A stretch of 64,000 nt of DNA from the NCBI GenBank assembly GCA_019359045.1, contig JAHHIA010000003.1:1-64000 (forward strand), read 5' to 3'. Source of the stretch: Scytolyngbya sp. HA4215-MV1 (GTDB taxonomy: Bacteria; Cyanobacteriota; Cyanobacteriia; Leptolyngbyales; Leptolyngbyaceae). Shown piece after piece: positions 8,500-17,658 of this stretch. Within the stretch, counting starts at the first letter, position 1. Every line of letters begins with the position of its first letter. A program made the translations under genes and the position numbers. A model generated the notes under the pieces. The model was not told the origin of the DNA and did not search any database. It saw only the letters and a program-made list of their open reading frames with translations.

Positions 8500-10095
8500 T
8501 CAAGTCGGGACAATGGAAGAATCTAGAGGAGCAGCAGACGAAGGACTGACGTTTTGCTGGCTCAACCATTCGGCAGAAGCTGAAGGTTGAGGCAGGTTTG
8601 CCAATGCTGGCGAAGTTGGCGCCCCTGCCAGATGAGACACTGCCTGCTGCACGAAAGATTGCAGAAAAGCCCCGCGCTGATTTTGCTGGAATAGCTGTTT
8701 CAGAATTTGGGTAAGCCAATCGAGCTTGGTAGCGTCTATCGTGGCAGCATCCTTGCCCGATTCCTGCATCTGAAAATATTCCACCAGGCTCAACCCCGCC
8801 AGACGAGTCAGGTAAGCAGCACTCACACCTTGCACCGCTCCTCCTGCAACAAAGGTGGCAGCATTACTTTTGAGCACAGCGGTTACTGCTTGAGTTGCCA
8901 GTTCCACCAATCCCAGTTTCAGCAACAGACTCGCCAAAGTGCTTGCGATCGTCTGCGCCTGTTGCAGCGAAAACTTTTGTTGATAGAGGCGACTGACATC
9001 CAGCACCATCTGACCATTAATCGCAGCCGTTGCCAACAAATCCACCGCTGGGAAGGGACTGGCAAAAGCAGTCGCCGCTGCAATCCACTGGTATTTCTCA
9101 ATCACAGGCAACGCGCGTGCGCGTCGCACCGCATTCAACACATCTTGCACCTGCACTTTCAACCCCTGTGCTTGGTTCCAGGAACTAGCCAAAACCAGTT
9201 GTTGACCTTCTTGCACTAAAACCTGGTTCAGGCGATCGGTCAGAGCGGCAATCTCTGGTTCAGGTTGTTCCAATCGTTCTTGTACCGTGCCATCCGGTTG
9301 GTGCTGCCGGACTTTAATTGCACCTGGTTGGGCAGCGATCGCCACCACATCAGACTGATCCAATACCCCTTGCAAGCGCTCTTGCAGACGCTGTACCACT
9401 AACCGTTGCTCGGCTGGCAAATATTGGTCTTGTTTGTTGAACACCAGCAACACCCGTTTGCGGGCAGCGCGCAACTTCTGCACAGCTTGCAATTCCGGTT
9501 CCATTAAATCGCCCGTGGTAACAAACAGCAACAGATCACATTCCAGAATGTGCTGCCAAAGCTGTTCCTCTTCCGTTGGGGTAACTTCGCGCCCCGCGAA
9601 CAGCCCTGGCATATCTTTCAGCGTGAGCTTTTGACTTTTAGGAATTGCCCAGTGAGTTTGCAAGAGGCGAAACAGAGAAGACTTGCCCACTGCTTGCCCA
9701 CCGATCACCGCTAAGCGAAGCCTATCCCGATCGAGTTCTGCCACAACTTGGCTGATCTGAGTTTGCAACGCCGCCATTTGAGGAATGGGAAAAGAAGATG
9801 CCCCATCTGGCCTCAGTGCCTCTTGCTGCAACTGCTCCACCACTTGCCTGACTTCTGCCAGGGTGGTTTCCACGGTACTGCGATCGACCGACATTGAGAG
9901 GTCAAGCTCTAGGTTGCCAGCCATCTGCCGCTGCAACCACCAGTTGCCAGCGCCGACCAACCCCACCGCCAAAACGCTCAATGTCCCCCAATGTCCCAAG
10001 GTGTGATTCAAATTCTCAAATAGCAAAACTGAGAGCGGTAACCCTAGCCCTGCAATCAACACCGATCGCCGCACACCAAGCACCATAACAGCCAT
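8500..10095 (-). CDS. membrane-associated GTPase, DUF697-type
   Basis: 531 aa from ATG 10095. The N-terminus has two hydrophobic helices (LIAGLGLPLSVLLF, WGTLSVLAVGLVGAGNWWL). A G domain follows with P-loop GGQAVGKSS, G3 DMPGLF and G4 NKQD. The C-terminal half (ALPVIEKYQWIAAATAFASPFPAVDLLATAAINGQMVLDVSRLY) matches the DUF697 membrane segment found after Era-like GTPases in cyanobacteria. Its cellular role is not established; homologues are usually annotated as GTP-binding proteins. The low-complexity tail after about residue 500 is rich in S, A and P. Confidence 0.85.
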   Translation of the reverse strand: MAVMVLGVRRSVLIAGLGLPLSVLLFENLNHTLGHWGTLSVLAVGLVGAGNWWLQRQMAGNLELDLSMSVDRSTVETTLAEVRQVVEQLQQEALRPDGASSFPIPQMAALQTQISQVVAELDRDRLRLAVIGGQAVGKSSLFRLLQTHWAIPKSQKLTLKDMPGLFAGREVTPTEEEQLWQHILECDLLLFVTTGDLMEPELQAVQKLRAARKRVLLVFNKQDQYLPAEQRLVVQRLQERLQGVLDQSDVVAIAAQPGAIKVRQHQPDGTVQERLEQPEPEIAALTDRLNQVLVQEGQQLVLASSWNQAQGLKVQVQDVLNAVRRARALPVIEKYQWIAAATAFASPFPAVDLLATAAINGQMVLDVSRLYQQKFSLQQAQTIASTLASLLLKLGLVELATQAVTAVLKSNAATFVAGGAVQGVSAAYLTRLAGLSLVEYFQMQESGKDAATIDATKLDWLTQILKQLFQQNQRGAFLQSFVQQAVSHLAGAPTSPALANLPQPSASAEWLSQQNVSPSSAAPLDSSIVPT

Positions 10096-10297
10096 CCGGG
10101 GAATTCAAGAGTTCAAGAAGGCATCTAGCACCTAGCCCATACCCTCCACACAAAGTATAGAGGTTGACGGGTTCAGGTGACGAGGAGGTTCCCAGTTTAG
10201 TACGTTCATTCTAACCAAGCCATAAAAAACTGCTCTCCAAAAATTGATATTTATTGGGGAGCTGCATCAAAAGCAGAAAATTGTATATGCAGAAAAT

Positions 10298-10323
10298 AGC
10301 CCTGTGAAGAATTTCACAGGGCT
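10298..10323 (-). terminator. terminator hairpin downstream of tRNA-fMet
   Basis: AGCCCTGTGAA and TTCACAGGGCT form an 11-bp perfect stem with a 4-base loop, 10 bases past the tRNA 3' end, followed on the minus strand by ATTTTCTGC. A second 9-bp hairpin (10232-10262, one G-U pair) lies further on and may back it up. Confidence 0.7.
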
Positions 10324-10332
10324 ACCGTTCAG

Positions 10333-10409
<77 letters not shown>

Positions 10410-10552
10410 TTGCTTTGACTAGTATAGCGAGATAAGTGCAAAAGCGGCAATTTATTTTCACCGTCATTCCGAAGTTACGCTGGATTCACCTCACTCCAGC
10501 CAGATTGTGCCAAGATCGCTGACAAGACCCAACACATTCTGACAGACATCTG

Positions 10553-11269
10553 ATGGAGATCTTAATCGTTGAAGATGAGGCCGAAATTGCCCAATTGATC
10601 CAGCTTTATCTAGAAAAAGAAGGATTTTCTTGCCGTACCTGCCGAGACGGGATCAACGCCCTCCAAATTTTTCAAGAACAAAAACCGGATCTCATCATTT
10701 TAGATCTGATGATCCCAGGTCTAGATGGTTTAGAGGTTTGCGCCCGCATTCGCCAAAAACCAGAAAGCAAAGATCCTTACATTCTGATGCTGACTGCAAA
10801 GGGAGAAGAAATCGATCGCATCATTGGTCTCTCAACTGGCGCAGATGACTACATGATCAAACCCTTTAGCCCCAAAGAACTAGTGGCGCGCGTCAGGGCA
10901 CTTTTGCGCCGTAGTATGCGCCAGGGTGGGCAAAGCCAAACCTATCGTACCCAGCACTTTAGCCTGGATCTTGATCAACGCTGTGCCTATCGCTCTCTGA
11001 AGCCTGGCGAAACTGAACTGCTGGAACTCACCACGCTGGAGTTTGATCTGCTATCCACCTTTATTAGCTATCCCGGTCGGGTCTGGAACCGCACCCAGAT
11101 TATCGACAAGTTGTGGGGCAGCGATTTCTTTGGCGACGAGCGAGTTGTCGATACCCACATTGCCCGATTACGCAAAAAAATCGAACCTGATCCGGCAAAT
11201 CCAACCTTTGTGAAAACAGTGATTGGCGTAGGGTATAAGTTTGAGGACTTAAGCGCAGGGAAGGAGTAA
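10553..11269 (+). CDS. OmpR/PhoB-family response regulator
   Basis: 238 aa. The receiver domain carries the acidic pair in VEDE (residues 6-9), phospho-acceptor D51 in LIILDLMIPG, T/A switch at MLTAKG and K in YMIKPF. A winged-helix OmpR domain follows (LTTLEFDLLSTFISYPGRVWNRTQIIDKLWG, RVVDTHIARLRKKI, VIGVGYKF). A sensor kinase follows downstream on the same strand, so they form a cognate pair, although 194 bases containing the palindromic repeat separate them. The stimulus and regulon cannot be read from the sequence. Confidence 0.92.
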   Translation: MEILIVEDEAEIAQLIQLYLEKEGFSCRTCRDGINALQIFQEQKPDLIILDLMIPGLDGLEVCARIRQKPESKDPYILMLTAKGEEIDRIIGLSTGADDYMIKPFSPKELVARVRALLRRSMRQGGQSQTYRTQHFSLDLDQRCAYRSLKPGETELLELTTLEFDLLSTFISYPGRVWNRTQIIDKLWGSDFFGDERVVDTHIARLRKKIEPDPANPTFVKTVIGVGYKFEDLSAGKE

Positions 11270-11375
11270 GGGAGATGGAAAAGGGAGAGACGCAGGGACA
11301 GGAGGAGAGGAGGGGCAAAGGTGTCATGTCTAGCATCTACAGTCCAGAGTTCAGAGTCTCACTGCCAGGTCGTGC

Positions 11376-11453
11376 TTCAAAGGTGTTGTGGGTATTTTTG
11401 AAAGCTTTGCTGAGCAAAGCTTTCAAAAATACCCACAACATGTCCAGAACATA
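11376..11453. repeat. palindromic repeat copy 2 (27-bp perfect stem)
   Basis: Bases 11384-11410 pair perfectly with 11414-11440 around TGA. Compared with the copy at 8412-8489, T-A has become G-C at 11390/11434 and G-C has become T-A at 11407/11417, so pairing is kept. It lies 10 bases before the histidine kinase start, where it could tune expression of the kinase relative to the regulator. Confidence 0.9.
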
Positions 11454-11463
11454 ACCCACTGCC

Positions 11464-12561
11464 ATGCAAATAAGCAAAATCGGATTACGCGCACGGCTTT
11501 TTTTCTCTCACATTGTGGTCATGGTGGTGGGATTGAGCACGCTCGTGATTGTGGGCAAATTTTATACCCCTCGGCTGTTTCTCATTCACCTTCAGCGCAT
11601 GGAGGTAAGTGAGTTTGGCATGGTGCTGATTCGGAGGAAGTTGGTGGATGGGTTTGAGTCTGCCTGGAGTCGAGGAGCACTGTGGTCAGTCGTGGTGGGT
11701 GGCAGTACTGCGGGGGCGCTCAGTTATCTAGTCTCGAAGCGGATTGTGCGTCCTCTCGTACAAATGGAGGCAATTACCCAGCGTTTTGCAGAGGGGCATT
11801 TGGAAGAACGCCTACCTAGTCAAGAAATTCCAGAACTCCATCGTCTAGCAATTAGTTTTAACCGGATGGCAGTGGGGTTAGAGGGAGTGGAGCAGCGGCG
11901 ACGGGAGTTGGTCAGTGACTTGACCCATGAATTGCGGACTCCCTTGACTGTAGTAGAGGGGTATTTAGAAGGGTTGGCGGATGGGACGATCGCTCCTTCT
12001 TCGGATATCTATCAACGGTTGGCAAAAGAAACCGTGCGCTTGCGCCGCCTGGTCAACGATTTGCAAGAACTTTCGCGAGCAGAAGCGGGGTATTTACCGA
12101 TTCATGCCAGAGCGATCGCGATACGTCCGATTCTGGCTGCCATTATCGAAAAGTTTTCTGACCAACTCTTAGAAGAGGGACCAGCCCTCCAGCTCGAGTG
12201 TCCACTGGATCTGCCCTTGGCGCTGGCAGACCCCGAACGTGTTGAGCAGGTCTTGATTAATTTATTAAGTAACGCATTGCGCTACACCCCAACAGGGTCA
12301 ATTACACTCATTGCTTGGGCAGAGGTTGGGCAACTCTGGATTGCGGTCAAGGATACGGGGCAGGGGATTGCAACGGAGGATCTGCCTTATGTGTTTGAAC
12401 GGTTTTGGCGCGCCGATCGATCGCGAGATCGTAGCTCTGGTGGCACAGGCATCGGCTTAGCAATTTGTCGTCGCTTAGTCGAACTTCAGGGAGGTGAAAT
12501 TCAGGTAGAAAGCCAATTAGGGCAGGGCAGTACTTTTCGGTTTTCGCTGCCAAAGGCATGA
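11464..12561 (+). CDS. sensor histidine kinase (HAMP, HisKA, HATPase)
   Basis: 365 aa. A transmembrane helix at about 12-32 and another at about 72-91 frame a very short external loop. A HAMP linker follows (about 92-145). The H-box has H155 in DLTHELRTPL, the N-box is LINLLSNALRYT, and G boxes are DTGQGI and GGTGIGLAI. It autophosphorylates H155 and passes the phosphate to the response regulator encoded upstream. The short sensing loop suggests detection within or at the membrane. A BaeS-like class is the closest description. Confidence 0.92.
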   Translation: MQISKIGLRARLFFSHIVVMVVGLSTLVIVGKFYTPRLFLIHLQRMEVSEFGMVLIRRKLVDGFESAWSRGALWSVVVGGSTAGALSYLVSKRIVRPLVQMEAITQRFAEGHLEERLPSQEIPELHRLAISFNRMAVGLEGVEQRRRELVSDLTHELRTPLTVVEGYLEGLADGTIAPSSDIYQRLAKETVRLRRLVNDLQELSRAEAGYLPIHARAIAIRPILAAIIEKFSDQLLEEGPALQLECPLDLPLALADPERVEQVLINLLSNALRYTPTGSITLIAWAEVGQLWIAVKDTGQGIATEDLPYVFERFWRADRSRDRSSGGTGIGLAICRRLVELQGGEIQVESQLGQGSTFRFSLPKA

Positions 12562-12670
12562 CAACAGCCCCAAACCGAACCCAACGTTCAACTGAACGTG
12601 ACATGCGATTCACAAGACCGTCAAACGGGTTGTTTATGCTGTCAGCATCAATGATAGGTGGGTTTTACCA

Positions 12671-12769
12671 ATGTTATCTCTTCCTGTCGCCTTGCTCATT
12701 GTCAGTCTGTCAATTTTCTCTGGACTATTTCTGATTCATCGTCTCTTCCCACGCAGTGAACGTTTGTAA
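12671..12769 (+). CDS. 32-aa single-pass membrane protein, hypothetical
   Basis: ATG at 12671 follows AGGTGG nine bases upstream. The product is one hydrophobic helix (VALLIVSLSIFSGLFLI) followed by a positively charged end (HRLFPRSERL), the size and layout of small photosynthetic or transporter accessory subunits. It does not match the small PSI, PSII or cytochrome b6f subunits I know. It overlaps the open frame of the downstream hydrolase by 14 bases if that gene used GTG 12756. Real translation is plausible but unproven. Confidence 0.45.
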   Translation: MLSLPVALLIVSLSIFSGLFLIHRLFPRSERL

Positions 12770-12800
12770 TTCTCAGCCCACTCTGGCTGGATCAGACCCC

Positions 12801-13595
12801 ATGCAGGGTGTGCTGATTAGCCTGCAAAGCGTCCAATTGCATGTCTGCCACACAGCAGGACAGGCTCCCGCTATTGTGTTTATTCACGGTGGGCTAGGTA
12901 ACCGCTTCAACTGGCGCTGGCAATGGGAGTTTTGGCAGCATCGGGGAAGGCAAGTGCTGGTGTATGACTTGGCAGGTCATGGTGACTCGGCTGGCTATCG
13001 TCGTTATTCGATCGGTCGACATCGTCGGGATTTGAGGCGACTGTTGCATCATTTTCAGATCGAAGCGCCGATTTTGTGTTGCCATAGTTATGGTGTTCCG
13101 ATCGGTTTGGAATGGGCAAAACGACATGCAATCAGCGGGTTAATTGCGATCGCAGGCGGCAGCCATAACCTAACACCCTGGTGGGAAATTCCCCTGGTCA
13201 AGTTTTTAGCCGCAGGGGGCGCCCGACTTTGCCAGAATTCCCAATTCCGTCAGTGGATAGAAGCGCAAATGAGCCGTCACACCACCGAACGGATGCAGCG
13301 TTTTTTTACCGAAAGTCCCTTACCTCAAGTGCCTCATCCCTATCAGGCGATCGCCTCCTTTTGGGGCTACGACGGACGCCCCACCCTCCACACGATTGAC
13401 TGCCCAACCATCGTCATGACTGGCGAAAACGACCCAACCTTTCCCCCAGCCATGGGAGAAGCTCTGGCAAATCATCTGCGACAGAGCAACGATCGCAGCC
13501 AACATTGGGTTGCTAAAACAGCGGGACACCTTGTCATCGCAGAAGCTCCAGATCTCGTCAACCAGGCAATTGCTCAAATGCTGGCTTGGGTTTAG
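12801..13595 (+). CDS. alpha/beta-hydrolase
   Basis: 264 aa from ATG 12801; GTG 12756 would add 15 residues. Oxyanion-hole motif FIHGGLGNRFNW, nucleophile elbow CCHSYGVP (Ser in a variant GxSxG), acid in MTGENDPTF and histidine in KTAGHLVIAEAP give a complete catalytic triad. No signal peptide, so cytosolic. The substrate cannot be predicted. The gene is convergent with the esterase gene, whose stop is 24 bases away. Confidence 0.85.
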   Translation: MQGVLISLQSVQLHVCHTAGQAPAIVFIHGGLGNRFNWRWQWEFWQHRGRQVLVYDLAGHGDSAGYRRYSIGRHRRDLRRLLHHFQIEAPILCCHSYGVPIGLEWAKRHAISGLIAIAGGSHNLTPWWEIPLVKFLAAGGARLCQNSQFRQWIEAQMSRHTTERMQRFFTESPLPQVPHPYQAIASFWGYDGRPTLHTIDCPTIVMTGENDPTFPPAMGEALANHLRQSNDRSQHWVAKTAGHLVIAEAPDLVNQAIAQMLAWV

Positions 13596-13619
13596 GTCAG
13601 GGTTGATTGGCGATTTTCT

Positions 13620-14591
13620 TCAATTCTTCAAACACTTCACCTGCGGAAATAAATTGAAACCCGTTTTCGACTTGGCTTGTCCGAAAAGTTGGGCATCCCG
13701 GAAGCGATCGCCCACAAAACTGAGTGAGTCAGCCAGATGCTGATGCCAGTAGTTCCAGCCCACATCGGCACCATGGAGACCGTGCCCACCGGGAAAAGAA
13801 TGGAACACATTGGCAATTCCCAGGCGATCCAATTCTTGATGAAATTGGCGCGATTCGGTCAGGTATTTTTTATCGCCTTCCCCTGCATCCAGGTAAATGC
13901 TCACAGAAGCACGCTGTGCTGAATTCAGCATATGCACATAAGCCAGGGGACTATTTTCAGCCCCGCTCTTGTCTGTGAAGTAACCACTATGGCTAAACAA
14001 AATCGAGAAATTTTGCAAGCGATGGAGACCGATGTTCATCGCTCCCCAGCCCCCAGACGATAGCCCACCAATCGCCCAAAACTGGGGACTGGGTTTGGTA
14101 CGATAGCGACTTTTCACCACTTGCACCAGTTCATCCCCGATCGCAGTGAGCACCTTCCCGTGGGGACCATTGATATACTGGGGGTCCCAAAAGGGACTGG
14201 AGCCGCGCAGGTCATTGCCATCCGGTGTGATGAAAATCGCAGCCGGTAACCGCTGTGTGTTGTAAAGCTGCTGGATGACCGGCAGTGCATTACCTTTGAG
14301 GTTCCAGTCGGTAGCATTCCCATGTCCACCATGCAGCAAAAAGATCACCGGATACTGCTGTTGAGAATGCTGCTTATACCCAGGCGGTAACACCAGTCCG
14401 TAGGTGCGCGACATGCCTAGCACTTGGCTGTTGTAGGGTACCAGTTGAAAAGCAAGATCCGTTGCCTCGGCTGCCTGAGCACTTAGAGCATTCAACGGGG
14501 CACACCCTTCAACAAAGAGATACCAGTATCCTCCCACTGCCAGGGTAGATACGAGCGCCACCCCCATACCCAAAACTCGTTGGAACTTCAT
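13620..14591 (-). CDS. secreted esterase, EstD/enterochelin-esterase-like fold
   Basis: 323 aa with an N-terminal signal or anchor helix (VLGMGVALVSTLAVGGYWYLFV). The fold shows HGGHGNATDW (oxyanion), GGLSSGGWGA (Ser nucleophile), YLDAGEGDKKY (Asp) and PGGHGLHG (His), typical of the putative esterase D family. It probably acts in the periplasm on acyl or carbohydrate esters. The gene is monocistronic. Confidence 0.82.
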   Translation of the reverse strand: MKFQRVLGMGVALVSTLAVGGYWYLFVEGCAPLNALSAQAAEATDLAFQLVPYNSQVLGMSRTYGLVLPPGYKQHSQQQYPVIFLLHGGHGNATDWNLKGNALPVIQQLYNTQRLPAAIFITPDGNDLRGSSPFWDPQYINGPHGKVLTAIGDELVQVVKSRYRTKPSPQFWAIGGLSSGGWGAMNIGLHRLQNFSILFSHSGYFTDKSGAENSPLAYVHMLNSAQRASVSIYLDAGEGDKKYLTESRQFHQELDRLGIANVFHSFPGGHGLHGADVGWNYWHQHLADSLSFVGDRFRDAQLFGQAKSKTGFNLFPQVKCLKN

Positions 14592-14941
14592 GATGGTGAC
14601 TCAAAACTAACTACGAGCGCTGCTTCAGCACAACAACAAAAGATAGACTGATTCAGAGGTCTAAATGCCGTCTCATGCTTGGTCTCTGAACCGTTTAACA
14701 GAGAGGATGAGCATACATTCAACCTAATGAGTGACGCTGAAAGCAACATAAGTAGGTCTTGGGGAAGTACCAGAAGCTGAATCAAAACTGACATAAATGA
14801 AGTTTCTGGCAACAGCCAGGCAACATAACAAAAAATTTCTTTCAAAGTCTAATTAACCCATGTGTCAGCCATAAGTCAGTTACGTGGACAAAAAATGTCA
14901 GTTTCTATCTCCTCCACCTTTTATCCTGCTTCTTCAAAATC
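14592..14941. other. intergenic region, no gene supported
   Basis: 350 bases between divergent genes (esterase and sixA). An 85-codon minus-strand frame here has no protein features. The motif TGTCAG or AAGTCAG recurs around 14850-14900 upstream of sixA; it may be chance. Confidence 0.4.
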
Positions 14942-15442
14942 ATGTCTCATCTCCACCTGTATCTCATTCGCCATGGCTTAGCCGCAGAGCATGGTTCTTA
15001 TGCCAATGATGATGAACGACCTCTAACAGAAGAGGGGCGTCAGAAAACTCGGCAAGTGGCAAAGCAACTGCGGCAGTTGGGTTTACAGTTCAATTTGATG
15101 CTGACCAGTCCGCTGGTTCGAGCCCGGCAAACCGCTGATATTTTGCAGAAAGAACATTTAGCAGCAAGGCTGGAAGAGTCAGCCCTGCTGGCTGGGGGAG
15201 TTGATATTCGGCTTTGGCTGGAGTGGTTAACCCAGTGGCAGCGGACTGACCCGGCTTGTTTGGCGCTGGTTGGGCATGAACCGGATCTGAGTGCCTGGGC
15301 GGAAATCTTGCTCTGGGGCGAAGCGAGCGATCGGCTAATTCTCAAAAAGGCAGGGGTGATTGGCTTGCAGCTTCCTGATCGGGGCGATCCCATTGGCAAC
15401 AGTCAACTCTTTTGGTTAACCCCACCCCGCTTTTTGCTTTAA
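14942..15442 (+). CDS. sixA: phosphohistidine phosphatase SixA
   Basis: 166 aa histidine-phosphatase-fold protein. The catalytic RHG lies at residues 9-11 (LIRHGLAAEHG), the second histidine in LVGHEPD, with conserved DERPLTEEG and SPLVRARQTADI. SixA removes phosphate from histidine-containing phosphotransfer domains and so dampens phosphorelays. It is cytosolic. The ABC exporter gene starts 102 bases later on the same strand. Confidence 0.88.
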   Translation: MSHLHLYLIRHGLAAEHGSYANDDERPLTEEGRQKTRQVAKQLRQLGLQFNLMLTSPLVRARQTADILQKEHLAARLEESALLAGGVDIRLWLEWLTQWQRTDPACLALVGHEPDLSAWAEILLWGEASDRLILKKAGVIGLQLPDRGDPIGNSQLFWLTPPRFLL

Positions 15443-15544
15443 CCAAGCAAATTTGGTTTGTCAGGTCATTCCCTATCTCTCTGTCGTTAGGGTTTCAAGT
15501 TGAAACTGATACCGTAGGAGAGGTACTTTTGCGATCGCCAAGCT

Positions 15545-17392
15545 ATGCCGACTCCTGCTGCACCTCCTCCCCCAACCCCAACTCGCCCATTACCTCGAGA
15601 AAATGACTGGCGATTGCTCCTGCGTCTATTGCCTTATGCCCGTCGTAATCGGCGATTGCTGATTATTTCCATGACGTTATTGCTGCCCGCCTCTGTGGCA
15701 GGCGCCATTCAACCGATTCTCATCGGGCAGGCAGTTTCCTTGATTCGGGGTGAACACACGGTCTACACTTTCCTGCGAGATCGTCCGCTTTCGGAAGGAC
15801 TCAACCTGCTGGCATTGATCTTGATGCTAACGATCGCGATTCGCTTGGCTCTGGATGCCACTCAGGGCTACCTCGTCCAAAAAGTAGGACAACGGGTCAC
15901 TGCCAACATTCGGGAAGATCTGTTCCAGCATGTCACCTCCCTGGCTGTTCGTTTTTTCGATCGCACCCCGGTTGGTCGCCTGATCACGCGCCTGACCAGC
16001 GATGTGGATGCCTTGGGCGATGTGTTTTCCACTGGGGCGATCGGTATTGTCGGCGACCTATTCTCCATCCTGGTGCTTGCTGTCACCATGTTTTCCATTC
16101 AGTGGCAACTAGCGGCAATGCTGGTGTTGATGTTGTTGCCCGTTACCGTGTTGATTATCTACTTCCAACGCGAGTACCGCAAAGCCAACTATCGGGCACG
16201 GGAAGAACTCTCCTCCCTGAATGCTGCTTTGCAGGAAAACATCACGGGTATGGCAGTGGTGCAGCTCTTCCGGCGAGAGAAGTTCAATTCAGAACTGTTT
16301 CGCACCATCAACCTGCGCTACATCCACGAAGTAGACAAAACCATTTTTCATGACTCCGCCATCTCTGCCACGCTGGAGTGGATTTCCCTGGTGGCGATCG
16401 CGGCTGTCCTCTGGCTGGGCGGCATTTTTATCCTCAATGACACACTCACCCTCGGTACGCTTTCGACCTTCATTCTGTTTGCCCAGCGATTGTTTGATCC
16501 TTTGCGTCAGTTCGCCGAGAAATTTACCGCCATCCAGGCAGGCTTTACCGCAGTAGAACGGGTCAGCGACATTTTGAATGAACCGATCGAAATTCGCGAT
16601 CGGGAGCAACCTCATGAAGATGGAAGAATCCAACCCACCCTCATGCCTGATGCCTCCTTAGTTGCAGGCGAAATTCGGTTTGAGCATGTCTGGTTTGCTT
16701 ACAAGGGCGATGAATACGTCTTGCAAGATCTAGACTTCGTCATTCATCCTGGTGAAAAAGTTGCTCTTGTGGGACCGACCGGAGCCGGGAAAAGCTCGAT
16801 TATCCGCTTGTTGTGTCGGCTTTACGAACCTAGTCAGGGCAGAATTTTGTTGGATGGGGTCGATATTCGCGATTTGCCCCAGCAAGAACTGCGTCGCCGC
16901 ATGGCAGTGATTTTGCAAGATGGCTTTTTGTTTGCCGGCGATGTCAAAAGCAACATCACGCTGGGTGAAACCTACAGCTTCGAGCAGATTCGCACTGCGG
17001 CGGAGCAAACCAATGTTGCGACTTTGATTGAGCAGTTGCCCCAGAGCTATGACACACCTTTGCGGGAACGGGGCACCAATCTGTCGGGCGGACAAAAACA
17101 ATTGCTGGCATTTGCTCGGGCGGCGATTCGCAATCCCCATATTTTGGTACTGGATGAGGCAACCGCAAGTTTAGATGTGGGGACGGAATCGCTCATTCAA
17201 GAGGCGCTGGAAAAGTTGCTGGTAGGTCGAACAGCGATCGTCATTGCCCACCGCCTGTCTACGATTCGTAATGTCGATCGGATTTTTGTGCTGAAACGGG
17301 GTCATTTGGCTGAGTCGGGGAGCCATGAAGAACTGCTGCAACAGGGCGGGTTGTATGCCAGTCTGTATCATTTGCAGTTGCTGGGGAGGTAA
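15545..17392 (+). CDS. ABC exporter, fused permease-ATPase half transporter
   Basis: 615 aa. A six-helix type I exporter membrane domain (about 30-330) is followed by an ATPase domain with Walker A GPTGAGKSS, Q-loop ILQDGF, signature LSGGQ and Walker B ILVLDEA, then the H-loop AHRLST. This is the MsbA/MdlB-like class working as a homo- or heterodimer to export lipids, peptides or drugs. The N-terminus is rich in proline and threonine (MPTPAAPPPPTPTRPLP). The substrate cannot be predicted. Confidence 0.92.
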   Translation: MPTPAAPPPPTPTRPLPRENDWRLLLRLLPYARRNRRLLIISMTLLLPASVAGAIQPILIGQAVSLIRGEHTVYTFLRDRPLSEGLNLLALILMLTIAIRLALDATQGYLVQKVGQRVTANIREDLFQHVTSLAVRFFDRTPVGRLITRLTSDVDALGDVFSTGAIGIVGDLFSILVLAVTMFSIQWQLAAMLVLMLLPVTVLIIYFQREYRKANYRAREELSSLNAALQENITGMAVVQLFRREKFNSELFRTINLRYIHEVDKTIFHDSAISATLEWISLVAIAAVLWLGGIFILNDTLTLGTLSTFILFAQRLFDPLRQFAEKFTAIQAGFTAVERVSDILNEPIEIRDREQPHEDGRIQPTLMPDASLVAGEIRFEHVWFAYKGDEYVLQDLDFVIHPGEKVALVGPTGAGKSSIIRLLCRLYEPSQGRILLDGVDIRDLPQQELRRRMAVILQDGFLFAGDVKSNITLGETYSFEQIRTAAEQTNVATLIEQLPQSYDTPLRERGTNLSGGQKQLLAFARAAIRNPHILVLDEATASLDVGTESLIQEALEKLLVGRTAIVIAHRLSTIRNVDRIFVLKRGHLAESGSHEELLQQGGLYASLYHLQLLGR

Positions 17393-17658
17393 GAGTAATG
17401 AGGTGATGGGGTGATGAGCAAGAAGTCCAAAATTCTGGAAGAACATTTGATCTATCTTTCCTTCAACATCGGCTAGAATTTGCCTAAGGATTGTGAATTA
17501 AATAAAATCGACGATTTGGCAGTAGTAGAGGCGCGGCATTTGGCAGATCAATTCTGCAACCCCTGCCAGGATTTTTGCCCAAATGCCACGCCCTTACAAA
17601 ATTCCATCTTGCTTAATTTCTATTCCTAAGCAGATTGCACTCCGCTTTCTTTTTGCCG

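Noticed and set aside
14588-14845. Minus-strand frame of 85 codons ahead of the esterase
   Set aside because: Hydrophobic but without a coherent helix pattern or known motif; probably chance in the promoter region.
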